Below, piece by piece: positions 34,844 through 58,841 of a DNA stretch of 64,000 bases; within the stretch, counting starts at the first letter, position 1; every line of letters starts with the position of its first letter. Source of the DNA: Mastacembelus armatus (lineage: Eukaryota > Chordata > Actinopteri > Synbranchiformes > Mastacembelidae). The position numbers and the translations under genes were made by a program. The notes below the pieces were generated by a model that worked only from the letters and a program-made list of their open reading frames with translations, searched no databases and was not told the origin of the DNA. The stretch is taken from positions 15,326,605-15,390,604 of the forward strand of contig NC_046651.1 in the NCBI RefSeq assembly GCF_900324485.2, written 5' to 3'.

Positions 34844-36532
34844 CTAGTATAGCCTGGAGGATGATGAGGATCCGGTGAGGTGGTCCCAGTTGTTGTAGAC
34901 AGCATAGGCACCAGACAAGGCTAAACCAACTAGACCTCCACGGGCTACACCTTTTAATCCGCCTAGGAAAACACAGTAGTCACATAATGAGTGATAAAGC
35001 TGTCGATGAACAGAAAAACACACCAGTCATTTTCCTTAGCGGTATAAACACACGTGAAAACGAGAACAAATAATAATTCAAATAATTCTTAATACTTTAA
35101 TTCAACCTAAGCTGAGTGGGGCTTCTTCTCAGTATCCCTGCTATTACCGTTCTTTCCTTCATGTGAAAACGTGCCTGCAAAGTAACTGCCATCTCCCACA
35201 GTTTCAGAGACATTTCTAGATGTTGAAACATGGTCAATCTTTTGGATGAGAAGATGTGAACCAGAATATTTCAACAAATCCAGCTGTTTTGTTTTCTAGT
35301 TAAAACACACATCAAAACAGTTACATCCAAAACAGTCGCAGCGTCAGGACAGATGTGCAACAGAAATAAATGCATACCTCCTGATTTAAAGAGCATCCCA
35401 GTTAACGTCCCAGCAGCCACTGTGTTGAGGTCGTCTTCTGCTCCTCTGGCCTTCTCTATCGCCACACCAAAAGCACTGTACAACAAAGCTGCAATGGCAA
35501 AGAAAATTCACAAGGTTTTATAAGAGACAGCAAAAATAGTAGGTATTGAAAAGAGCATAGCTCAAAATCCACAAAACGATCTCAATGTAACACAAGTAAT
35601 GGAATTAGTTAATATGCTTACTGCAATTATGAGTCTACATTATTTTCCCATGACTTACCAACAGAGCCCAGAGTGTTGGCCCATGAAGCACCTTGTCTGG
35701 TCACCATGTTAAGAATCCTGGAGAGAGACAACAAACAATTGAAGATATGTGAGTGTATCCAGGTGTAATCCTGGAAGCGGTGTGAACACTGCTTCCATAC
35801 TCACTGCACATTACGAGGTTTGGACCATGCCATGTCTCTGGTCTCTTTCAGGCCCATCCTGAGACCATTTAGAGCTCCAAGTGTTGCACCTGAATCCAAA
35901 ACAGAGACAGATGCTGAGTGACACTTGGGTAAACAATATGTCTTTGCTGTACAAAGACAAACATCCAGGCCTCATTTTTGTGATGGCAAAAAATACTTTA
36001 CATTTCTGTTTTAAAATGTACTAAAATGATTGTACAGTTCCTGATCAATTAATAGCTAATGCTCTTCAATAATATATTGAATTGTAAGCGTTAATGGTCC
36101 CTTACCAGTCATGCAGGAGCCTCCGATGGTGAAAAAAGCAAGTTCAAACCTTCCTCTTGTTTTATTGGCGCCTGTGGGTAGAATGAACTCATCCGTATCC
36201 TAACACACATTAACAAATGTTAGAGTCAAAATTTAAAAAAGCCCAATAATTCACCACAGAAACCCCACTCTGGCTTCAGCTCACCTGTATCAGGTAACGG
36301 GGGTCAACGTTGAGGTAAGGGGACAATGGGCTCATCCCAGTTACTGAATAGACACAGAAAACGTTGACATTAATTTGTAATCAGTGCAAACCGGGTTAAT
36401 CTACAGGTGTACCGCATGGCACTTACATGGGACCCCGGAGAGCTCTGTGTTGGAGTATTCAGGTGACCCGCCTCCAAAGAGACTCCCGAGACCTGCTTTG
36501 ACGGCCCCCGATCCTTGTGAGTTGTTGTCCAT
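34844..36532 (-). CDS. timm23: Mitochondrial import inner membrane translocase subunit Tim23
   Basis: Channel-forming core subunit of the TIM23 complex, which moves presequence proteins across and into the inner membrane. Minus-strand exons: 36532-36427, 36343-36285, 36199-36106, 35889-35805, 35717-35659, 35488-35378, 34962-34844 (TAG); 210 residues against 209 in human. Seen: MDNNSQGSGAVKAGLGSLFG, the conserved SPLSPYLNVDPRYLIQDTDE, FILPTGANKTRGRFELAFF, GLRMGLKETRDMAWSKPRNV, ILNMVTRQGASWANTLGS, ALLYSAFGVAIEKARGAEDD and GGLKGVARGGLVGLAL. The four hydrophobic segments of the Tim17/22/23 fold are in place. All seven exons join in frame with GT-AG introns. It lies downstream of quaking on the same strand. 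Confidence 0.97.
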
Positions 36533-39500
36533 GGCTGTGAAAGACCTGAAGTGTCACCTGGCGAAAACCGGAGCCAGGAGGACCGAGCTAGGAGCGCTAA
36601 GTGCGTCCAAACACTCAAAACCCAGGACGAACCGATGAAAGACGAGCCGCTGAATTGACCACAACCAGCAGACAGTGTCCTGACAACAAATGTTTTGTAT
36701 CCTCAGTTATGTTTCCGTGTGAATTGACGGGATTTTGGTTACAAATTATAAAACACAGCTTCTCATTCCGCTTGTGACCTCCAGCACCACGCTCTGCCGT
36801 AAAGCGAAGACCAATGCCGAGCTGTCGTTACGTCATCGTGACGTCTTCTTCTTCTTCTTCTTCATTGGTGTCTAATCATGCTGTCCATGGGTGCCTGTGA
36901 ATCACTAAGTCAGGGAGAATCAGGCTCCAACACAGATGAAATTATTAAATGCTTCAGTTCCTCAAAGTAGAATATTCCCTTATAATATGTCATAATTATT
37001 CCAAGTAAATACACAACTGCTGTCAGAATGTGTATTTTTTATGTGTATTTTGCACCTATTTTTGCTTGTTTGTGTCTGTTAGTAGCAGCTGTTTTTTTTT
37101 TCATTTTCTTTGTTTTCTTTCTTTTCTTTCTTGTGGTTTTCTGGTTTTGATTTTGTAGACATCTAACTGATTTTGTAAATGAATTTAATTAATAAATTAA
37201 TTTTCTGTCAGTCAGCTGTTTGTTATCACATAATTATTTTTGATGTGTTTTTTGGGGATGTGAAAAATGTGGTATTCCACTGTACACAGGGAGGCAGTAG
37301 AGAGCTGATATTCACTACAGATCAGTCAGAAGAGGGTCAAAGCTGCTGGTCTGGACCTCCTCAGTTGTCATTCTAATTAGTCTTGATTTAAAAGAAGGAT
37401 TTAGTTAAATTTCTTCCCAGTCACGACAGATACATGCTGGACTGACACACTGCTCTATGCTTTACCCAGAGCTGGGTAAATACCTGCCATATGACGATAC
37501 ATGCTTCTCCACATTTCACACCTTCTGGGTACTTACCCATGATGCTACAGGGAGACAAGACAAGACCACACACACGCACACGTACACGCACATTTATGCA
37601 GCTCGGCTCCAACCATCTGCTGCTGGTCAAAGGGACAGAGACACTGAAGGAATTTAGTGTGTTGAATTTCACGAATAACAGAGCATCTTATTTGGATTCT
37701 GCCATTGTATGTGTGTATTCAGCAGAGGCCAAGTGGAGCGATGAAGTTTGCCATTGTTGCCCAGTGTGGGTGTTTTCAGACTCTCTGGCATGATCTGTGA
37801 GTTAGTGTTCTCTGTGTTACTGCCCAGTGTGCCCACTGTCTTTCCCACAATGCTCCATTCAGCCCTGGGCCTCTCTCTCTCTCTGCCTCTCTCTCTCTCA
37901 GACTGAGCTGCTACCCATTTTGTGCCTCTGGCTAATCATCATCATCATTGTCGGGCTGCAAACCAAATTTTCGGTTGTGGGATAAAATAGCTGTGATGTC
38001 ATCTTTGTTATCTTTTTCAGCAACTCTTGTTTTCATCTTCTCCTCCTCCTCTCTCTCTCTTTTCTCTGTCTCTCTGAGCTCCCAAACACAAAAGACAGAG
38101 AGGCCACGACAGGACCCCAGTGTATGCTGGTTGTCAAGGAGACAAGGAGACAGTGTTGGTTCTTTAAACTGCCTCAGAGGGGTGTGTGGAGTTAGGGGGA
38201 GCTGGCCTTATTTACATGGGAAGAGAACAAGGGAGCGAGGGGTTTGAAATACAACTTTTGAGCCTTTTCCCTGCAGCTTATAGGACCTCACTGTTATTCG
38301 GCTAAAATCGTTCCGTTGCTGCTCGGTCATCAAATATTTACCAAGCAGAGGAAATCTCGAGCTGTTCATTATCTGGAGAACACCGTGCATACATAGCAAT
38401 GTAAATCAACCTGTCTTTTCCTCTCACTTTTCTTCTTTTTCTCCCCCTCTGACACACACAAACACACTTTGACTGTAAACACTGAGCTCTGGGCCGGAGA
38501 GCTGGCAAAGGCGACTGCAGAATACATTACCAGATGCTTGAAAAGTGTTTCATAGTAGACTAGGAGAACAAGAATGAAAAAAGAAGGAACACAAAACTTG
38601 ACTGAAAGCAGGAAAAATAGAGTACACACCCATCCAAGCACTCATGCACCCCCACCCATTTCGATCTCGCTTTTATTTTCTGTCTTTTGCTATCTCCACC
38701 CAGCGCTTCCACTCTGCTTCTTCCTGTCCAGAGGATTGTCAGTAGCGGTCACATTATGTCCTTTCTCTCTCTGTGATCAGGGGGTTGGGGTTGCAGCCAC
38801 AGAGCAGGCTCAACTCCAAGCCTGAAGTTCAATATCACCCCTCAACTCCACAATGAAAGCAGGAAGGGCAGAAAGAGGACGAATGAGCCACCCACTGCTG
38901 CATTCACTGTGGAAAACCCCATGTAATTCTCTTTTTGTGTGTAAAATCTTAGATGTGAGAACTTTTACTTTTAACTTTATATATCAACAGTTTAAAAGGA
39001 CAAAATTACCCACATAGCACTTTTTTATGATTGCATTAATGTTAAAAAAGTGTAACCTTAGAAAAAAAGTAAAAAAAAATGAGTATAATTAAAATAAATG
39101 TAGCTACATTAACATACGTAGGTTATTAGCAGGAGGTTTTCAGAGACTTCAGGGACAGACTGGGATCCTGTGGAATATTTACTCTGCAGATGTTTGAGGG
39201 CGAGCTTGCACAATCAATTTCCCTTCAATTCCCCAGCCATCTAGTGCTCCAGACCTGAAACTCCCCCCTTTTTTCTGTTATACATGTGCATGCCTTTGAG
39301 AAACCATGGTGAGCTGGGTGTGATTTCTTCTCTCTTATTACACACATCAATGTGTATAATGTCCACTTAAATAGCCGGGGAAGATGGAGAACGGACACAG
39401 AAAAGGAGAAGTGGAGAAAAAAAAAAACATGTGGCCTTTTCCCTGCATTTTGTCTGAAGTATCTGCTGGGTTTTTGTCCTCCGCCTGTGTCTAAGTTGAT

Positions 39501-41616
39501 TAGTATGCAGAAAGGAAGCTGATTTGCATAATTAAGTGCTACAGAGAAAAAGCAACGAAGTTTGTTAGTTTTATAACTATGAATTTAATAGTGTACAAAG
39601 AGTTATTCCTGTTCAGAATACTTTAAAAGTTAAACATTCATTGTTCAGCACATCTTTCTTTTTGTTTTTCTTTTTTTTAGACACACATGTATTTTTAAAA
39701 GGAATCCAAAGCAGAGACAGATACCATTAAAGTGGTTAATAATCACAGAAGTGGTAACAGTTAGTAACCTACACTTGGCACTGAAGAGTAGATTAATGAT
39801 GTACTACACTGTTAATTGTAACACTCATAGTATACAAAAGGCACAGAAGGCAAGCGATGCCGCCCTCAAAGGCTTAAGTTAATACAAGGAACATCAGAGA
39901 CTCCAGTTATTCAGGACATTGAAGTTGATTACTATGACACAGGAAAGATAGTTTTACTCATCAAATTAATCTCTGTAATAAGGCGTAATATTCTTATCTG
40001 AAAAGGTCATTTAATGTTATTTTTCACGTACAAAATAGAATATAAAAATACATTATAAACTTGTTACAGATGTTATGACTTCATGATTTTTTTTTGTCAA
40101 GGCATCGGTTGGTTTGTGTGTAACTGTAAAACTGTACCACACCATCTTAAAAAGTGGACACACATGCAAAAATATGCATGGACAACTTCGTTTTCCAATA
40201 AAACAATCCAAAAAAAAAAAAAAAAAAAAGAAACGATATAACACTGTTCTCTTGAGGCATCTGAACCTCATATAAACATTTCAGACGTTATAGCTGGAGC
40301 TTCAATGCTGCATTGCACTTTCAGTTCAAATGAGCCACTTTCCTGGGACTAAAACTGGAACCAAGAAAAGGTTGGAAAGCCATAAAATGTAGATGATCAA
40401 AATTAAGCTGCAACACATGCAATGCTAATTCATCTGCATAAACCCAAATGACATAATTTCATGCTGGGAACAAACCCATGATGTAGTAGCAAAAGATTTA
40501 GGTGTGACATTGTTCTATCGCTGTCAATAAATAAAGGCACTATTGTTCAAGCTCATACAATACTGTAGTGTGAAAAAGTCAAAGGCATCGTTGTGTAAGT
40601 GTTCAAGACAGAAGAAGTGCAACCTTCCTTCAGTATGTGTGTATCTGTACTGTACAGGCCTGGCATTTACACTGTCTATGTCGACGTACTGATTTACTTT
40701 GGCATTTTAGACTCCAGCTTGTTATTTTTCCTCAACAAGCACCTGTTGCTTTATTGGTGAAAAAAAGCTTCTGCGCTGACAGGAACAAGAACATTTTTTT
40801 TTGTGTTCCTCATTCAAATGCATTAAGGGGAAGTAGAAACCATGCCACTTTGTCATTTTTAAAAGGTACACAGCACAAACTAATGCACTCTTTAAAAAAA
40901 AAGTGAGATTTTAAATGCAGCATTTGAATATTTGGAAGAAAATTATGTTATGCATATATGACCATTTTAACACCAATTATATGTAATGAAATCAATGTTG
41001 TATATTGGCCTAGAAAGAGCTATACTTTAAAATGTAAGTGAAAATCTGTTCGATAAAAGAGTAGTGCCCGTTGAGGAAAAATACTTAATACATCAACATA
41101 TCTCTTCTTTCAGTTTAGTGTTTGGAGGGTTTCTATGCTGGATAAGTACAATTACCATCATTATCAGTTATAGTTACCATGTTATTAATAGAGTCATTAT
41201 TATTGCATTACATGGACTGAGGGCAGGACAGCTCAGAGAGACAGCTTAGCACAACTAGGGATTGGTTTGGGAGCCCTTTGCCAGTATGGGCCCATCCCCA
41301 GTTGCCAGTGGTTGCAGGCAGCATCTTTTACATGTTTTAACTGTTGGAGGGTCATAACAAATTTTCAGACTGGCTTTGGAGTTTTGTGAAAAAGGCACGT
41401 TTGGTAAAGTTTAGGTTAGGACTCGGTGGAGGAGGTTTATTCCCATGATCGCTGTCGTCCTGTTGGTTGGTTAGACAGAAGCAGCCGGGTTGTTCCCAAT
41501 GTGCTGGTCTCTGGTTGGCTGAGCTGGGGGAGTGGCAGGGCCGTGGGCCAATGAGCGCACCAGCAGGCAGAGATGGGTGGGTCATCAGTGGGCGGAAAGG
41601 TCAGAAGGTCAAGGGG
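36533..41616 (-). other. timm23 promoter and quaking 3' untranslated region
   Basis: Just upstream of timm23 is a modestly CpG-rich stretch with a CTT run near 36846-36862. The rest, up to the last quaking coding exon, has no recognisable exon. It is rich in A and T tracts (for example a pure A run near 40209-40229) and probably includes the long 3' UTR that quaking genes carry. ACTAAC/ACTAAT words on the transcript strand occur near 37078, 37376, 37801, 39499, 39564 and 39760. The boundary between UTR and spacer is unknown. Confidence 0.45.
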
Positions 41617-53441
<11,825 letters not shown>

Positions 53442-53499
53442 GGCTTTTGCTTCTACAATAAAGTGACCTGGCGAAGTCGAAAACTTGTGGGAAAATTGT

Positions 53500-53506
<7 letters not shown>

Positions 53507-53534
<28 letters not shown>
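53507..53534. repeat. 28-base A run (U tract on the quaking strand)
   Basis: An uninterrupted A run on the plus strand, 66-93 bases upstream of the quaking start codon. If the transcript starts further upstream, the 5' leader carries a 28-base U tract. Confidence 0.8.
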
Positions 53535-53535
<1 letters not shown>

Positions 53536-54060
53536 AAACACGCCACGAAAAGCGACGCGAGGACCCCACGGAAAACCACCGGCCTCGACCCGCTGAAGCG
53601 GCTCAAACTCAAAGCTCAGCTCCGGTCAAATCGACTGTCTTTCGGTTAACGTTTTCGTAAGTGAGCCCTCTCTGCTTCCAAACGGGTCCCCCTCCGTCCG
53701 ACTCTGTCCAGACTTTGCAAAAGTTCCTATTTGCGGGGACTTCGTCTCTGTTTGACACTTTACCCGACTCCGTGCACTTCTTCCGCGGCTACTGATCTAC
53801 CATCGGCTCGTCTCCTGCGCCCGGATCCTCCGCTCGGGTCCTCCCGGTGTGTCGGTATTCTGCAGAGGGGATCGACTCTATCATATGATTACAGTATAGC
53901 AGCAGCACAAGTGGGCTGTCGGGAGCGCGCCGCGCATAACTATGAGAGGGGAGGAGGCTCGTCCCCTCAACAGCCCCTCTTAGCCCACCCCCCTCCCCCG
54001 CCTAGAGTCTCCACACGAGCACGCACACACGCAACATCCACAGGATAACAATATAACAGC
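53535..54060 (-). promoter_or_regulatory. Quaking 5' leader and CpG-rich promoter
   Basis: GC- and CpG-rich stretch directly upstream of the start codon (for example GAGCGCGCCGCGC near 53922-53934), followed by C-rich text near 53975-54000. No TATA box is evident. It fits a CpG-island promoter reading on the minus strand. Confidence 0.55.
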
Positions 54061-54429
54061 TTTGCATAGGTATGCACACCTGTTCTGCAACAACTACTGT
54101 CCATCACTTGTGCTGTGAACGCTGCGTGTGCGTGTGCATGAGTGTGCGTGTGTCTGCGTGCAGGTGCCTTCTAGTGCTCGACTTATACTGTGCTAACTGT
54201 ATCTACTACTGTGGTATTTCAGTTTGCAGCTACTCTGCACGGCTCTATGTCACAGGGGATATTGTGCTTCCTACACCAAGTGACTACCAGGAAGTGTTCA
54301 GGTCCCATACTCTAAAGGCCTGCAGGATCCTGAGTGGTCAAGGGGCCAGAGACACTGTATGAAATGAGGCCCCACCTCAATGAATACTGCTTACATCTTA
54401 ATACTTCAATGATTATAATAAAACATATG

Positions 54430-54592
54430 AAACTGGCAGAGGCCAATGAGGACGTTTATTTTGATACATTTAGCAGTAAATACATTTATGGTGTATTTAA
54501 AATGCAGACTTTTACTTATGGCGGAGTAGTATTATAGATATTGGTACTTTTACTTGAGTAAAGGATCTGAATACTTCTACCACCTCTGCCTC
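54430..54592. repeat. Remnant of ACTTTTACTTGAGTAAAGG fish repeat
   Basis: Ends with TACTTTTACTTGAGTAAAGG then ATCTGAATACTTCTACCACC, a characteristic terminus of a short repeat common in teleosts. Confidence 0.6.
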
Positions 54593-56539
54593 TCCTGACC
54601 CCCCCCACCACACACACACACACTTTGAGCACTTCTGTTAAGGATCCTGAAATAATAAGAGGGTGCGAGGTGTGCATTTGGTCTCTCAGGGTGGCTGCTG
54701 CTGCTGTTGCTGCTGGGGAAGAGAATTATTATTGCTGAATGGACAAATAGGTGCTAGAGTCTAAACTTAACCTGCTGTAAATCACACATACATGTGCACA
54801 CACAAACACAAATACACACACACACACACACGGAGGTGAGACAATATGTGTGCCCATGCATGCCTTGACTTAAGCCTTTTGATAGGCGCTGCTGACCTCC
54901 CACCTGGTTTCTCTTCTCTATTCACTGTTATATACGGAGTTTTGCCTTGTAGAGCTCAACTTTGATTGAGGCCGGGTGGGATGCAATGTGTGTGTCGGAG
55001 CAGCAGTGTTGGTAATGGCTGGTCAGCTGGTATGGCGAGTATTCAGGGCGGGGGCAGTGCATTGTCCTCTCATAGCTCCAACAATGCCCCTCTGAGAAGG
55101 CCACACATCTACCAGTCACGGGCCTCTCTCTCTCTCTCTCTGCCTCTGCCTGTGCTTTTCTTTCTGTCTGCCATATTTATTCAGCCCATAGTGAAGTGTA
55201 AAGTGAGATGTGATATGTTGCAGTGTCCATGGCCTTTGGCTGAAACCTCAAGGACAACCATTAACCTCAGTTAATATTAGCACATTATTCATCCATTCCC
55301 TATAAATCACACTATGTATCACACCTTGTATGTTCATTATCACTCTAAATTATTTAATAAATGCTTTGAATATTAAATATGTTGATTATTTTTCAGGATT
55401 AATAGTCGGTATCAATTTATGTCACATTCTGGATGCAGAGTCAGTGTTTTATATGATTGGATGTACTCCATTTCTCTATCTGTTTACCAATACAGATTCC
55501 AATTATCCATTCGACAGAGGATTAATCATTAACAATTTATGACAATCATTACATTTTTTGGGACATTTAGTGAGCAGCATTCTTCGTTTTGATCTTCTCC
55601 AATGTGGAGATTTGCTGGTTTGTTGGTTTGTATCATTGTCAGATTGTTTTTGTTGGCCTGAAACAAGTAATATGAAGATGTGACACCTTGTGACGGTCAT
55701 GATTAGAGCCACAACAGTCAGTAAATCTTATAGAATTAATAACTATAAAAATGGCAAACAGATTAACAAACAACAAATATAACTGGTGACTGCAGCAACA
55801 ATAGTAAGACTATGTATAACTGAGAACATATTCAGTCAGAGAATCAAATAATGATAAAATCCCATTACAGCAATTTTCACTGTTTGACTTAAAAAAATGG
55901 TCAATATTAGCACAAGCGAAAGTATATATATATATATATATATAATATATTCTCTTCACCTTTAAGGTTTCCTGGCAATGGCTACCCCTGTTACATTATG
56001 ACTGATGGAAAGACACCCTCTTCTGGGCTTTGAATGCAACTGAAGTGGTGCAGAATGAGAGGCTGTCAGTGGCCCCAAGTGTTCAGGCTCGCCACCATAT
56101 CTGTCAAAGACACAGGGGAAGCATGGGAGACATTTGCAGACAAAATAAAAGACATCTGTAAAAGGCAGTGTATAAAAGCTGGTTGTTAGCAGTGACAAAA
56201 ACAGCAGGAGTGTTAGTGAAACCAGAGATTACACTGTCATAGGAAAGACAGTGAACCAGCCGGGAATGGAACTTTATCTGTAATAGATTAGATACAGTGA
56301 TTTGTGTTAGTGTCTTACCTGTAGTCACCAACAGAGAGCAGCACAACACTGAGGACACGCAGGTCACGACTCTGTCAGCAGCTTGTTTGTGATTTCTATA
56401 ACTGGAAATGGGAACATATGTTGTCATTTTGTAAACACTGACAAAGAATGTTCAATGTGCGGTTTCACATGGGATATCACGTATTTCAAAATTAGTTTAT
56501 TCTACAAATGCATAGTATTAAAACAATCTTTGACACTAG

Positions 56540-56745
56540 GCTTTGAATACTTCTGCACTACCACTGATTTGTGGAATGAAACTATGTTCATTTTCAAAAG
56601 TACTGCACTTGTATTTTCTATTTTTGTACTTCTACTTCACGACAACGGAAAGAGAAATAATGGACTTTTTACTCCTCTACTTTTATCTGACAATCGTGTT
56701 TACTTTACAGAACAAAAAATGTACACAAAAAACTATGAATAGTTT
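56540..56745. repeat. Remnant of the same fish repeat family
   Basis: Contains GAATACTTCTGCACTACCAC and ACTTTTTACTCCTCTACTTT followed by TATCTGACAATC and TTTACTTTACAGAAC, resembling internal parts of the repeat at 54430-54592. Confidence 0.5.
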
Positions 56746-57904
56746 ATGAAACATGATGCATTGTTACATATGTCTAGACAATATATACTGATATATAACA
56801 GTTACAATTTTTTCTTTTTTTTAAGCTGCTACAAATAAAATTACATGACAAAAAAGCACCTAATACTGACCAGAGCCACTATGCCCATGATAAGCACTTT
56901 TACCATAAATACTTTAAATGAACTTTGCTAACATTGCTTTGGTTCTTTTTGCAGACAGTCTAAAAAGTAGTGCCTTATCGTAATTAAACTTCTTTATATT
57001 CCATAACATACATTTAGATTTTTACTTTCTTTGGTTTGTCTCTTTCTCCCTGTGTCTCTGTCGCTGTGATGTAAGTCACCCCAGTAGGACGTCACCTGCT
57101 TATGGGGCTCATGCTAATCTAAAGCTGATTATGCTTCTTATCTACTCAGTCCCGGTTATGTACTTTGGTCCAACAAAAATACCACACAGAGGTGGCCTCT
57201 ACTATTCCTGCTGACTCTTCACAGCCATCCCCCCACCGCACCTCAATCTGCTAAGCTCATTCTTCACATTTGAGGTTTTCACAAGTTGATCTAAATTCAG
57301 ATGCACATAATTTATTGTGAATAAACGGTTCTTAGTGGCTGCTATTTACCTATAAGAGATCAAAGCATTTTCTGCTTGTGTCCTCTGATGTCAAAGCTTA
57401 TTGTGGAGCAGGATTAAAGGCACAAAAATATCAGGTTGTAGATGAAATCAATAAAAACGCACTCCAGAGAATCTTTAAACTAGAAAAACCATTAAAATTT
57501 ATCAGTTTGTTTGGGGTCCTAATGACAAACACATGTCCTGTCATGGGACATGTGAAGAGTCATCCCGTGTCCATGTGAAAGCAGTAATGCCATAATTGCC
57601 GTTATCCTATTGACTTAATCAGGAACCCTGCGACATTCACAGCATGCTTTGCCTCTTGATCTTGATCTGTGCCACTCAAGGTCAAGACAACATGTCGTTA
57701 TTTCACTGTGGAATCATATCTCTAAAATTCTTTATTCATGTGTACAGACTATTTCTGTTTCCTACACAGATCCGGAAATCATATGGAAAAATATTGCATG
57801 GATTTCAGTAAAAGATTTAGCTTAATTACATTATTTTAAAAAAGTTAAATTTCATTATAATTTCTACACTATGTACAAAGACTGCAACCCAGATGTTAAA
57901 GTAT

Positions 57905-57907
<3 letters not shown>

Positions 57908-57987
<80 letters not shown>
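57908..57987. repeat. (AC)n(TA)n microsatellite
   Basis: A short AC run merging into about 35 TA units. Confidence 0.96.
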
Positions 57988-57993
<6 letters not shown>

Positions 57994-58841
57994 AATATAC
58001 AGACACTGAATGCACAAGGGAAACAACAATGTGGATCTGAGATTACAGTACAGGGGTCAGGAGCCAAAATTTAGCTGCCAATTTCAGTCATCCTTCACAC
58101 ATTTGCAGATACCTCTGTTTCTGTCCAGGACTCACCTCCTGGTTGCATACCTCATTCCTTGACCATGTGCTTCAACAGTTATGCATAATTCATATGAACT
58201 CATTATTTTATTCCATCCAGTCTTCACTGTGGACAAAAGATGAACTGGAGTATAAAAAGGTGAGTGGGCAGGGGGTTAATTTGTTTGCTTCATCTATATA
58301 CAGTGACAGCTAAAAGCCAAAGCACTATAGTCAGGTCAATGAAAATAAAACAGTTTCTTGGGCTGCACATATCTTCCATCCGCATACCTGCATAGCAACC
58401 ATCACCCCACCACACTATCTGACAACAAATCAAAGAAAAAATGACATACCTGTAAAGCGTCTGACATTTATCAATACATATCACATACCTGACTTTTCAC
58501 TTTTTCAACAGTGAATCCAAATCCAAGACCAGACCTCAGATTTCTTTAGAAGTACTATGTGATGCACGGAGCAGAACTTGTCATGGATTTGTTTGGTTGG
58601 AGAAAACCAAAATGAAAACCATAATATAACTTATTGTACTATTATCTCTCTATGTATGAATATACAATTTTATGTATTCAAGAAGTCCATTTGTAAGGAG
58701 TCCATTTAAAAGGAGTTCATAGCCAAATTTGTGTGTTTAGGTCTATATAATAAATGTTGGTAGAAAAAAATAGTAATCTCACACTTCACACAATCTCGCA
58801 CTCAGGTGGGAGTCCTGTCAGTTTTTGCATCAGGGAATAGC

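Larger units (their letters stand above)
54061..58841. other. Spacer between quaking and prph2
   Basis: No exon is recognisable on either strand. It contains AC and TA microsatellites and remnants of dispersed repeats. The left part lies upstream of quaking; the right part (below 58842) should include the prph2 3' UTR. Confidence 0.45.
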
